DNA of 64,000 bases from positions 77,982,610 through 78,046,609 of the forward strand of contig NC_088917.1 in the NCBI RefSeq assembly GCF_963576675.1, in the 5' to 3' direction. Every line of letters starts with the position of its first letter. Positions within the stretch are counted from its first letter, which is position 1. The translations under genes were made by a program, and so were the position numbers. The notes under the pieces are model-generated. The model was not told the origin of the DNA and did not search any database. It saw only the letters and a list, made by a program, of their open reading frames with translations. The stretch comes from Euphorbia lathyris (taxonomy: Eukaryota > Streptophyta > Magnoliopsida > Malpighiales > Euphorbiaceae). Shown one piece after another: positions 46,972-56,686 of this stretch.

Positions 46972-48080
46972 GAACATCTCCAATGCAAAGTGCTTAGAAG
47001 AGTGCTTGATGAGATGGAGAGTACTTGAAAGAGTGTCTTGTATTGGAGTATCAAATGTTGTTTTAATTATTATGGCAAGGTTGCCACTTTTTGGCACCCT
47101 TGCTTTTTATTATTTTACTATAAAAAGTACAATTGATTGTTTCTCCAATATTATTTCTACTGATTGCTGTTTTTACTAATTTATTTTTCTAATTTTTTTA
47201 AAGGTTAAAGTTACGATTGTGTTTTTTTTTTTTTTTGGTAGAAAAGGAAAAGAAAAACGAAAAACAACAAACTACCCAGGAATTAGCCTAGGGAAGCTAA
47301 CCCCAATCCTATCTTCTAAGAGAAGATGAGAGATGAAACTAGGGGAAACAGGAAGGGTAGTAACGCCTAACGTCCCTTCATGGCCCGCCGCCGCCAAGCG
47401 ATCAGCAACACGATTCTGCTCTCTAAAAATGTGTCTGAACTCTACGAACTCAAAGGAGGAGCAAAGCCTTATAATAGCTTTGATGAGTTTTTAATTGTTA
47501 ATGAGTTTTTTTGAGTAGAAAATATCACAAGTTACCGTTGGTTAATTGTTGATTTCATTTTGAATTTTTTTTATAAAAGGTTGAAGTTTTTTTTTTGTAT
47601 AAAAAAATCACAAGTTACCGTTGCTATTGATTTTTTTAAAAAAGTCTTAAATAGTTTTATTTTTCAAAGAAATACTGATACGTGATAAATACACTCACTG
47701 CAATCTTCAAGCGGACTTAATGGAACACATGTGGTCTTTTAATCAATATTTTTTAAAATTATTTTAGAATGATTAATTATAATTATGTTATGAGATATTA
47801 AATTTGGTGTAACTTAAATTTCATGTATTATTTATTTATATTAATTTATGAGTTTTATTAAATTTAGTGTGATAATATACATAACTAAAACAAATTATAA
47901 ATAGAATAATGATTTATGGGACCATAGTGACAACTTTTAGAGTTGCTTAGTATTGAAGTTTTTTTTAAAGGTTGTCAAAAATTATGTGAATTAGAGAGAA
48001 AATAAAATAATATATTTTGAGGTGATGTGTTAAGTTTTGGCAACTTTGAAGAGTGTTTGCATTGGAGATCTTATAATGGG
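46966..48080. mobile_element. TIR element, about 1.1 kb, with a nested LINE piece
   Basis: Ends ATAAGAACATCTCCAATGCA and (right, read backwards) ATTATAAGATCTCCAATGCA match. The CATCTCCAATGCAAAG start is typical of plant MITE-like elements. Direct ATCACAAGTTACCGTTG repeats lie inside. No transposase. Confidence 0.55.
47218..47475 (-). mobile_element. Truncated L1-like LINE, RNase H end
   Basis: On the minus strand it reads FEFVEFRHIFREQNRVADRL then AAAGHEGTLGVTTLPVS, the C-terminal RNase H block of plant LINEs, and ends in about 17 A (T run at 47221-47237). GC content is clearly higher than its surroundings. No target duplication was found. Confidence 0.72.
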
Positions 48081-48275
48081 TTAGTTAAATTAAAAAATTA
48101 GCGAATTTAGGTTAGTTAAAGTTAAATACAAAATAAAGTCAATTTAGGCTTGGTTGTTAAAGGTTTTTAACCAAAAAAATAGAAAAAAGAAATAGAAGTG
48201 TTTAAACATAATCTTATTTTTTTTTATTAAATAGAGTCAAATCAGTTATTTTTTTATTTGTAAGATTATTATATA

Positions 48276-49708
48276 GGGAAAAGTATAAAAATAAATCTTG
48301 TGGTTTGGCCCATTTTCGAACTGCACTCATGTGGTTTAAAAGTTTGCAAAGTGGTACTATGTACTTCATTCCATTAGCAAACACATACAAAATTGACTAA
48401 CGGTGTTAAAAGTCAAAGGGAAAAGAGTTAATTTGGTCCTTATGTTTATTTATTTTATTAATTAAACCCCCTTATTATCTAATTATCACAAACAAACCCC
48501 AAAATAAAAAATAAAAATCAAATATACCCTCTTCTCCATCTCCCTTTAATTTCTTATCTTTCTTCTTCTCTTCTCTCTCTTAATTTCTCTCTCTAAAATT
48601 TCTCTTATTCCCATCATCTTCCTCTTCTCCATTGTCCCTTTCTTCTTCTCCTACCTTTTTTTCTACTGCCATAGCTTCTATCTTCATCTCCTCGTCCTTA
48701 CATTTCCATCCTTAATTTGTTGTTATGAAACAGGCACAACCTATCTTTCGGAACCCAAAAGGTTTCCCGACATGGCAGATCCCTGACTAGGCAAGTCATT
48801 TCCCGAAAAGGATTTGAATCAGGCAGTTGCAATAGCAGCAATGTGCCTACAGGAGGAACCAGATACCTGGCCACTAATTAGCGACGCTGTAACTGCTTTA
48901 ATTTTCCTCTCGACTTCTGCAACGGACGATATGGTTTCGCCTCCACGTCCATCTACTCCGCCTTCAGCTAGCAGCAGCAGCAGAGGAGAACAGTTCAGCC
49001 AGCAGATAAAGTAACAACTAACCTCAGCAAACAGAACAGTTCAGCCAGCAGCAACAGCGACAGCGAATCCGGATACGAGAGTAACAACAGCTGACACTAG
49101 AGTGTCTCTACAAGGAGTCGAAAACCCAGCAATCGAATGCAAAATCACGACCAATGCCAGCACTGATGGCTCAAACCGCGGCGGGGAGTCATTAGATTAT
49201 CATAAACCATCTAAAAACATCAAGGAAAGTAGCAATTAAAACCGTTATAGTGGAAGGAATTATTAATTCTGATGATGATCTTTAATTTTTATATATATGA
49301 AGATAGAAGCTATGGCAATAGGAAAAAGGTAGGAGAAGAAGAAAGGGACAATGGAGAAGAGGAAGATGATGGAAAGAAGAGAGATTTTAGAGAGAGAAAT
49401 TAAGAGAGAGAAGAGAAGAACAAAAATAAAAAATTAAAGGGAGATGGAGAAGAGGGTATATTTGATTTTTATTTTTTTATTTTGGGGTTTGTTTGTGATA
49501 ATTAGATAATAAGGGGGTTTAATTAATAAAATAAATAAATATAAGGACCAAATTAACTTTTTTCCCTTTGACTTTTAACACCGTTAGTCAATTTTGTATG
49601 TGTTTGCTAACAGAATGAAGTACATGGTACCACTTTGTAAGCTTTTAAACCACATGGGTGCAGTTCGAAAATGGGCCAAACCATAAGGTTTATTTTTGTA
49701 CTTTTCCC
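48276..49708 (+). mobile_element. Pack-MULE carrying a PBS1-like kinase 3' end
   Basis: Inverted repeats of several hundred bases start GGGAAAAGTA(T/C)AAAAATAAA and include GACTAACGGTGTTAAAAGTC. A perfect 9 bp target duplication, TATTATATA, lies at 48267-48275 and 49709-49717. No transposase. Same family as the element at 49953. Confidence 0.9.
48749..49015 (+). pseudogene. Captured 3' end of a PBS1-like (RLCK VII) kinase gene
   Basis: RLCK VII kinases act downstream of immune and other receptor kinases at the plasma membrane. The fragment reads PIFRNPKRFPDMADP, then (after a stop) LNQAVAIAAMCLQEEPDTWP and LISDAVTALIFLSTS, corresponding to the last kinase subdomain and C-terminal tail of PBL-type kinases; the usual R of EPxxRP is W here. 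A serine-rich tail (ASSSSRGEQF) follows and stops at 49014. ATP-binding and catalytic loops are absent. Further Ser/Thr-rich sequence to about 49,240 may be the captured 3' part. Confidence 0.75.
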
Positions 49709-49740
49709 TATTATATATTCAATTCAACATGAGAAGTACT

Positions 49741-49749
49741 CTATAAAAG
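49741..49749 (+). promoter_or_regulatory. TATA box of the small secreted-peptide gene
   Basis: CTATAAAAG lies 76 bases upstream of the start codon at 49817, a normal plant TATA-to-ATG distance for a short leader. It lies directly right of the first Pack-MULE. Confidence 0.5.
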
Positions 49750-49816
49750 GAGAATACATTCTTAAAAAAAAAGGAGAATATACAAGCCCTCCTAACTCAT
49801 TCACCACTTGTGTGCA

Positions 49817-51490
49817 ATGAAAATGGAAAGCTCAAATACATCATATATTCTTTGTCTTTCTCTTACTATTCTTCTCACCAGTTCTCACATTGCTGATGGT
49901 AATTAATTTTATTTTGTAATCCATGACTATTAATATATACACATATATTTAAGGAAAAAGTACAAAAATAAACCTTGTGGTTATACCTGTTTTCGATCGG
50001 CAGCCTTGTGGTTATACCTGTTTTCGATCAGCAGCCTTGTGGTTTAAAAGTTTACAAAATGGTACCTTGAGGTTCATTTCGTTAGCAAACACATACCAAA
50101 TTGACTAATGGTATTAAAAGTCAAAGTCAAAGAGTTAATTTGGTCCTTATATTTATTTATTTTATAACTTAGCCCTCTTATTATCTAATTATCACAAACA
50201 AACCCCAAAATAAAAAATCAGTTACTTCATCTTTTCCATCTGTCTTTAATTTCTTATTTTTTCTTCTTTCTCTCTCTTCTCTCTTAATTTTTCTCTCTCT
50301 AAAATCAATTGAACTTAAGAAAATCTTACAGAATTCAAGTTTACTCCTCAAAAGCAGTCGCAAATGGAGATTAACTATTCATGTTTCATTAAACAGTGTA
50401 GAGAGAGAAAGAATTTAATTCGTGTTCAACAGATTCTTGAAGCCTAATCCAATTAGCCATTCAAGAGAAAGAAAACCTTGATCTATTAACGATTTGAAAA
50501 AAGTTCCAAGATCAGATTCTGACGAAACACCATTGACGCATATACATAAACCTCTGAGCAGCTATAATAATATAGAATAAATATTTTCACTTCCTTAGTT
50601 GTCTTTAGGTCGCTCTATACATATACCCATCTCCTCTTCCTCCAAAATTCAACATTTTGAAGAGTTCCCCAATTCTTCGCTTGATATTCCAAAAATGGAT
50701 AAAGCACTAAACAGACAAAAAGTTCCGCTTGATCACTTCCAACCCCCTTCGTCTTTTCTTTCTCAGCCTAATGACTCACCTTTTCTCTATGTAAGTTTTC
50801 TTTTTAATCGATTTTAGTATATTTTGTTGATGTTCATGTCTGCATTTAGTAATTAGAACTGGATCATATTAACGGGTGTTAGATGTGCTGACTTATTGAG
50901 TTAATTATCGGAGATCATAAGTTTTATTAATTTCCTTTTGAGTTTTGTTGTTGGATTTATCTTTTCGTGGAAAGATTAGATTCTGAAAGAGATGGAAATT
51001 CAATTGATTTTAGAGAGAGAAATTAACAAAGAAGAGAGAGAAAGAAGAAGAAAAATAAGAAATTAAAAAGTGATGGAGAAGATGGTGTATTTGAATTTTT
51101 ATTTTTTATTTTGGCATTTGTTTGTGATATATAGTTAGATAATAAAAAAGGTTAATTGATAAAATAAATAAATATAAGGACAAAATTAACTCTTTTTCCT
51201 TTGACTTTTAATATCGTTAGTCAATTTGGTATGTGTTTGCTAACGGAATAAACCTCAAGGTACCATTTTGTAAATTTTTAAACCACAATGCTGCAATCGA
51301 AAACAGGTGTAACCATAATGTTTATTTTTGTACTTTTTCCTATATTTAATTTTAACACTAACAATTTATTGTTGATGATTGTCTAGATTCGAACAACAAC
51401 AAACCTCAACGACATGAGAAGGGACATGGACTACCAAATTACGCACATGAAAATAAAAAATTTCATGAACACATATTAATTTGGCTATGA
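49817..51490 (+). CDS. Candidate 61-residue secreted His-rich peptide, two exons, intron invaded by a Pack-MULE
   Basis: Exon 1 (49817-49898) encodes a start and an evident signal peptide: MKMESSNTSYILCLSLTILL followed by TSSHIAD. A GT donor follows. After a TCTAG acceptor, exon 2 (51387-51490) gives NNNKPQRHEKGHGLPNYAHE, NKKFHEHILIWL and a stop. Of the 1,488 bp intron, the 1,388 bp Pack-MULE and its 9 bp duplication account for all but 91 bases, a normal plant intron size, which supports the model. A TATA box precedes it. I do not recognise the family; the mature part is rich in His, Lys and Asn. In the +1 frame coding-like sequence (EKVPHFHKGHVPICHIDC) continues to 51563, so a small frameshift may have truncated a longer Cys-containing peptide. 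Confidence 0.5.
49953..51340 (+). mobile_element. Pack-MULE carrying thiolase exon 1, inside the small gene's intron
   Basis: Inverted repeats of about 350 bp start GGAAAAAGTACAAAAATAAA and read backwards from 51340. A perfect 9 bp target duplication, TATATTTAA, lies at 49944-49952 and 51341-51349. The left repeat has an extra direct repeat of the TGTGGTTATACCTGTTTTCG unit. It is closely related to the element at 48276, only 244 bp away. Confidence 0.9.
50590..50790 (+). pseudogene. Captured exon 1 of peroxisomal 3-ketoacyl-CoA thiolase
   Basis: The parent enzyme performs the last step of fatty acid beta-oxidation in peroxisomes. From 50695 the fragment reads MDKALNRQKVPLDHFQPPSS then FLSQPNDSPFLY and stops at a GTAAGT donor (50791), matching the first exon of plant KAT/PED1-type thiolases. 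The peroxisome-targeting PTS2 nonapeptide is present as RQKVPLDHF; the canonical form ends HL. About 100 bases of leader precede it. No later exon is present. If transcribed, it could add a PTS2 leader to a fusion, but nothing shows that. Confidence 0.72.
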
Positions 51491-51569
51491 GAAGGTACCC
51501 CATTTTCATAAAGGACATGTGCCTATATGCCACATAGATTGCAGCACCAACTCTAAACCTTGAAACTAC

Positions 51570-52437
51570 ATCTTAAACTCTTTTCCTTTATGGGCTCTGT
51601 TTATCTATTACCTTCAACAAACCTCATGTACACTTTTTTTTTTTTGAAAAGTGTACAGTTATTATAAGAAAACCTCATGTACACTCATTATAACTTGTAT
51701 GCAAATAAAGTCAGTTACAACCATATTGCTATTTTTATAAATTTTATTCCTTTACTTTTTTGTACTAATTCACCAAGTTTCTTTTAATTCTATATACAAG
51801 AACATCTCTTCCATTTCTCTAGCAAAAGCTCTAATTGGGTAAATTCCAACTAAGGTCACTCAATTTTATTTCTAAAAAAAAGGTCTATTTTTTATAATAA
51901 TTATGGGTATCTAGACTAATTTCAAACATTATTAGAAGATTTAAAAACCCTATTTTTCCCACAAGTATTGCTGTAAAAGGTTCATAAATAGTTGGAAACC
52001 GTGTAGATATATGAGCAGAATAATTCATAGTTGATAACGTGCTAACTCCAAATATGAAAACTCATGTTCATTAAAAATAACATGACTTGAGATCAAAATC
52101 TACCAATGTATCAACTAATAGGAAAATGAGCAGTGTAATTTTAATCTGTCATATGTGATCCCTTTTCCTAACTTTATTGCACTTATTTGAACATCCAAGT
52201 TATTTGTTATTGGCCTACTATATCTCTTACTCTATATACTTGGCACAAAACTCCAACTGTCTTTTTAAACTTTCAAAAGTTTCAAACTACCCATTATTCT
52301 TGCCCAACTGCATTCAATAACTCTTTGTTTCTCAATAGAATTTGGTGGATATGCAGAAAATGGGAGACACACTCCGCCACGTATCGAAGTTCTCGCCATG
52401 TCCCAAATAGATGAATAATTAGAAACTTTTGAGATTT
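51570..52437. other. Intergenic, no gene seen
   Basis: AT-rich. A short segment near 51,795-51,845 resembles the 46,935-46,985 region (CCATTTCTC.AGCAAAAGCT), which suggests a shared repeat. Nothing coding was found. Confidence 0.5.
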
Positions 52438-52985
52438 CATTGGATTATATTTTATATTCTAAAGTATCTTGACTATATTGTCTTTAAGACTATGTTATCT
52501 ACTAGGGGAGTAGATAAGGGTGTGCAATGAGCGCTTCCGCACAGGGCCTCAAATTTATAAGGGCCCCAAAATTTAAGATGTGCTTAGTCAAATATAGATA
52601 TTAGCTTAAATTAAATAATAATAATAAAATAATGTAAGAAGATTTATTTACACTTTTTCATTACATTGGGTGCGTATGTGATTTAGATATTCAACCATTC
52701 AAAATTTACAACCTTAATACAAAATTCTATTAATTATTAAGGGTCTAAGAAAAATTTAGCACAAATGCCCCAAAAAGTTTAACATGGCCTTGTTATCTAC
52801 ATTTGTAACTAGTTGGGCATAATATATATCCATGCTCCAGTTTGAGAGGGAACACTACAGTGTGAATGGATTTAAATAGTTATGGTCAATAGTTGTAAAT
52901 TTTATTCTCTTTTATTAGCTTTCCTTGTTAGCTTTTTACATCTTGTATAAATACATATAGATAATAAGTGATAATACAAAAAAAA
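52438..52985 (+). mobile_element. Copia/TRIM-like relic: internal end, purine tract and LTR
   Basis: TTATATTTTATATTCTAAAG and TGTCTTTAAGACTATG closely match the right internal part of the TRIM at 6764-7557 (7,283-7,350), followed by a purine tract AGTTTGAGAGGGA at about 52,840 and LTR-like sequence ending near ATAATACAAAA. It is interrupted by an insertion at 52503. Confidence 0.6.
52503..52791. mobile_element. 289 bp insertion with 9 bp target duplication
   Basis: GTTATCTAC is present at 52494-52502 and 52792-52800, and the matching site in the related TRIM (around 7,346) has no insert. Interior starts TAGGGGAGTAG and contains GGGCCTC and GGGCCCC. End symmetry is weak, so MULE or hAT origin is open. 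Confidence 0.6.
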
Positions 52986-53289
52986 AATTCCAATATCTTT
53001 ATTGTTATTTACAAAAATATTAGATATTTATCTGAATCACCAAATAACTACACTGTATTGGACCGAAAACGAATCCTTGAAAACCCCAAATTGGATTGGA
53101 GCGAATTTTTAGGACAATTCAATTCTTGTATTTAGTATGCAGTTTCAACTCGAGCACTTTGGCTTGAACTGCACAACGATTTGGAGAGCATAATGGTTTG
53201 CAGCTCTTCCATCTGTAACAAGAGCTTAACAAGGTCATTCAAAGTAGACACTCGATATCTTCTTACTTTATGAAATTGAAGCGCTTATG

Positions 53290-53815
53290 GGATGGAATTT
53301 CAATATTGCAGCCTTTTCAGAATTGCGATTATGGAGGATCGTGATCACTGAATGCCAAACTGATCAAGTGATGCAATTCTTATGAGGTTTGAATCCTTAG
53401 TACGAACATGTTAGTAACCAAATATTGTTGATGGATTCAATTCCACATATCAATAATGCTTATTCTATGGTGCAAAGAGTGGAAACACATAGAGGTTATG
53501 TTGCAAATAAGGTTGATTTTGTTATTGTGGCACAAGGACATTTCAAGTAGAATTCATCCAAGCCAGATCCTCACAAGAAAAAGCAATTTCCTAATTTAAG
53601 AGAAGATAAACAAGACAAGTTTTGCACTCATTGCAAATGCTACAAACATGTGAAGGAAGAATGTTTCTTACTCCGTGGATTTCCTTATTGGTACAAGGGG
53701 AAGAAACTTTAACAGTGCCCCCAACGAATACTGCTAACAGTACCGGCTCTAGTTCTGGCACAAAATCTGCAACTCTGACTTTTGCAAATGCACGTGACAT
53801 GGGACACCTTTGAAT
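53290..53815 (+). pseudogene. Ty1-copia gag pseudogene with zinc knuckle
   Basis: Gag is the capsid protein of the retrotransposon. Reading through stops: ECQTDQVMQFL, YEHVSNQILLMDSIPHINNA, YSMVQRVETHRGYVANK, then KQDKFCTHCKCYKHVKEECF, whose C-x2-C-x4-H-x4-C spacing is a nucleic-acid-binding zinc knuckle. Stops after MQFL, after GLNP and near GHFK break it. No protease, integrase or reverse transcriptase was found to the right (53,870-54,990). Confidence 0.8.
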
Positions 53816-53869
53816 GACAATAGTGATGGTGAGAGTGATGAAAAATGTTTTGCAGGAAATAAAACTATG

Positions 53870-54388
53870 GAGAAGGGAGTTATGAAGCTTGTACAGATGA
53901 AGTTATGGAGCTTGTACATAAGGAGTTAGCCAAACTTCTTCGAAGTAAAGCAAATACAGATATCAAGTCAGCTTTCACAGTCGACCACTGTCACATTAGT
54001 CACGCCAACAAAAGACTCAAAGAAGCAATTGCCTTTTTCCCCTTGTTAGTTCTTTACATTATAAGCAAACAAAAGTAACCTCCAGAATTTGGTCCATAGC
54101 CTAATTCTCCTCCTTTTATACTCATTGAAGGAGGACACAAAAAGTCAAGCAACCCAAAGGTCACGATCAAGAATCAGTCACCACATGGCTTCCTTACTAT
54201 TTACATCGTCTTCATTTCAAGGGGCAATGACACTTGCCTCATCAAAACACGCTTCATTAACTCCCTTGGACAAATGATGACTTTGAGAAATGCCACATGT
54301 CCCTACAACATTTCTTTCTCCACTCAAACTTCGCATTGCAAGCGGAGCATCCCCCATCTCCTCACATTCAATGGTTCGGTCACCTTCC

Positions 54389-54426
<38 letters not shown>

Positions 54427-54994
54427 CTAATTGATGAGGTATGTGGACTGCAAGCTTGCAAAGTCCATCAGGTCCACCTATACATCCTAACTTTCGTTAC
54501 AAACTCTTGGACTGATACTTTTGCACCCACAGGACCTAGGAGCACACTCGTAATAAAGCAAAACTCTCTAGACCATATAAGGGGGAAGATGCATTATTGG
54601 TAAAAGATCTCAAATTCTCTCTCTAAAGATTTCCTAGATTACTTACTTGCTTTGTCTTTTACTAGATCACTAACTTCATCGTCATAGTGTCCACGTGGAC
54701 CAATGCCGGTGTAGGAGGAGAACCACCAAGGATATATAGTCATACTAGAAATCCCACCTCCTCATTATCAAATAATTACACAGTTAATATTTTCAGCATT
54801 TGTAAAATCCAATACTTAAAATTCAGTGTTTGTTTTTTCGTCACTTAGTTTTCATTTTTATTAAATATCACTTTAGTTGTTGTTATTTTGTTAGATTATT
54901 TGTAAGTGTATTAATCACTAAATATTTTAGGATAAATTACAAAATTGGCCTAATTAAGAGGCTTATCTACATATTTAGACTTCTTTGAAATACC
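53870..54994. other. Stretch with no recognised gene
   Basis: Apart from the G run at 54395 I see only short frames. It may be further decayed copia sequence, but no domain supports that. Confidence 0.45.
54395..54426. repeat. Poly(G) run of 32
   Basis: Uninterrupted G homopolymer, very unusual in this AT-rich DNA. Exact length is likely uncertain for sequencing reasons. Confidence 0.9.
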
Positions 54995-54998
54995 CTTA

Positions 54999-55378
54999 GA
55001 GTATCTCCAACAGCCTCTTAAGTTGGCTCTTAAGTTAAAATTTGAGGAGTGAGAATGAAAAATCAGCTCCAATAGCCTCTTAGTGACTCCTCAAAGCACT
55101 AAGAGCTTGTCCATCCTCTCTATTAATAGAGAGCCTCTCTCAGCCTCTTAGTGCCTCTTAATTCATTTTTTATTAATAATTTATTATTGAGGATTCTCTC
55201 TCCTCACACTATTGGTAAATATAACAACAATTAATAATTTTAAAGATAAAATAATAAATAATGAGTGAATATAAGGAGTATTGTTGGAGATGATATGTCT
55301 TAGTCATTCTTAAATCACTAAGAGTCAATTATTTATATTATTTATAGAGAGTGCACTAAGAGTCTATTGAAGATGCTC
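54999..55378. mobile_element. Tourist-type MITE (TTA target duplication)
   Basis: Starts GAGTATCTCCAACAGCCTCT and ends (read backwards) GAGCATCTTCAATAGACTCT. A TTA is duplicated at 54996-54998 and 55379-55381, the 3 bp signature of PIF/Harbinger-mobilised MITEs. 380 bp, non-coding. Confidence 0.8.
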
Positions 55379-55399
55379 TTAGTATGTATATTATCATTT

Positions 55400-56175
55400 A
55401 ATATATTTTGTGGGATACAAGGTGCGCGAAGATAATTGCGGAGCGATTTTATGCGTTTTTGGGTTTAGTTTTTCTAATGATTTAAGATCTTATTAGGGCC
55501 AGAACTACGTTAAAAAATTATTGGAAACTTATTTGGGATGTATTTGCGTGTTTGAATGTTAGAAATCCTCTCATTTCAGTAGGAAGATAACTTCGCAGTT
55601 CGTGCAATGGCTTCGTAGTGGAAGCAACTACGAAGTAAATTCATATAAGTCATTTGAATTTTCTCAGTAGCTGCTTCCACCGTGAAAGGATTGCAACAAC
55701 TATGAAGTTAATTGTCTTCGCAATTTTATCATCTGTTTCGCAGTTGCTTCAATTGCGAAGTATTTTAAGCTTATTTTGTTTTGTAATGCAAACAAGCTTA
55801 TAAATGCAAAATAGTTTTGTTTTTATATTTTTCTTATACCTTCTTTCCGACCTTTGTTAGTAAAAATACACTAAAATTGTTGAAAAAATCGTACAAAAAA
55901 TGAAACAAAAAGCGCACAAAAAATTGTTTTCGCACACTTTTGTGTTCCACACAAAATATGTTAAGTGATAATATATATACTAAGAGTATTTTGAAAAAGT
56001 CTACTTTGAAAGTTTAGTTTGATAAGAGCTATTGTAATGAGTCTAAATATGTAAACGAGTCTCTTGGTTGGATCAATTTTGTATTTTAACCGATATTTTT
56101 TAACATAATTAAATGAGGTTATCCCCAAATTTTTAGAACAATGTGAAATTAAATTAAAGTAATTTAAAAAAGGAA
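55400..56175. other. Intergenic with repeated CTTCGCAGTTG-type motifs
   Basis: Between 55,590 and 55,770, variants of TTCGCAGTTGCTTC / GAAGCAACTGCGAAG recur in both orientations, suggesting worn repeat DNA. The right end should contain the centrin promoter. No coding sequence. Confidence 0.45.
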
Positions 56176-56686
56176 CCACGCGACGCCCGGTCGAGCGATA
56201 GAAAGGAAACAGAGAAGACATTTCTTCCCGATCCTCTTTGTGAAAGATCTGGTGATCGGAATCCATCCACTGCCGTGTCCAGGTGAGTCTCAGACATTCT
56301 CTTCCCTCCTCCCCCACCTCCGTCTAAGGGAATTCACAATTGCAGTTCAACAGGAATAGTCTAGGCCATGCTGTTACTGTTCTTTTACGGTTTTCAATAC
56401 GAAATAGCATCGCACACTCTTAGAATCGTGATAAAGCAGTCGATTCGTGATTTTATAGACCTCGTTTGGATTCTTTTACTCGGAAATGATTGAATTTACA
56501 AATTGAAGAACATTGTTTTTGCTATTTTAGAATTGAATTCTAGTTCACAAATCATTGTTTAAAATTCCTGTTGAAGTTACGCATTTTCTTTAAGATTTTA
56601 TTTATTTCATGAAATTTCCTACAGTGTCAATGTCTTGATTTTTAATTTTTCTGGGCAGAACGCGTTTAGTTGAACTGAGAGGCAAC

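Noticed and set aside
54089..54603. Two frames of 62 and 109 residues around the poly(G) run
   Set aside because: Glycine run is the homopolymer; flanking residues show no family features.
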